Shown here piece by piece: positions 5,424 through 5,443 of a DNA stretch of 5,443 nt. The first letter of the stretch is position 1. Each line of letters begins with the position of its first letter. Position numbers and translations under genes: made by a program. Under the pieces are notes generated by a model that was not told the DNA's origin, did no database searches, and saw nothing but the letters and a program-made list of their open reading frames with translations. Location: contig JACQVM010000342.1 in the NCBI GenBank assembly GCA_016209785.1, positions 1-5,443 on the forward strand. The letters run 5' to 3'. This stretch comes from Candidatus Melainabacteria bacterium. Lineage in GTDB: Bacteria > Cyanobacteriota > Vampirovibrionia > Obscuribacterales > Obscuribacteraceae.

Positions 5424-5443
5424 GCTATTTTGTCTTCCAAAAA

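Noticed and set aside
1..5443. tRNA or rRNA genes, CRISPR array, insertion sequence or transposase
   Set aside because: No tRNA-like cloverleaf, regular spaced DNA repeats, terminal inverted repeats or transposase motifs were seen on reading both strands.

Overview
The window is bacterial. Both large genes are MocR-type GntR regulators, which are a bacterial family, and most genes carry clear Shine-Dalgarno sequences such as GGAGGTGAG and AAAGGAGA. Base composition looks moderate (roughly mid-40s to 50% GC by eye) and is somewhat richer in A+T over the regulator genes. I cannot assign a genus. Every gene I accept is on the minus strand, so transcription runs from the right edge to the left edge.

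Right half (5443 to 2288): a short upstream region with a candidate extended -10 promoter is followed by two tandem, 11-bp-overlapping genes of about 510 codons. Each encodes an N-terminal GntR winged helix fused to a fold-type I aminotransferase-like domain, and the two are clearly paralogous. In both, the lysine that normally binds pyridoxal phosphate in the GTFSK motif is missing: it is Gln in the first protein and His in the second. Both also have Ser where the family normally has Tyr in EDPGY. They therefore look like a pair of sensor-type regulators that cannot form the usual internal aldimine, and they may act together.

Middle (2287 to 2049): about 240 bases without a gene. I see no convincing intrinsic terminator. 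There are inverted repeats, a candidate promoter, and a strong imperfect hairpin ending directly at the Shine-Dalgarno of the next gene.

Left half (2048 to 1): six closely packed small genes that look like one operon. In transcription order they encode a three-helix membrane protein, a membrane-anchored or exported HEAT-like repeat protein, a small protein with four N-terminal cysteines and an acidic DDDPL-repeat tail, an unrecognised 87-residue protein, a 53-residue single-pass membrane protein, and a secreted protein cut by the window edge. The last has three 25-residue repeats followed by the start of a thioredoxin-like domain whose CxxC site reads SLGC. Five of the six cannot be assigned a function. 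The shared theme is the membrane and cell envelope, and a plausible but unproven reading is that the regulator pair controls this operon.
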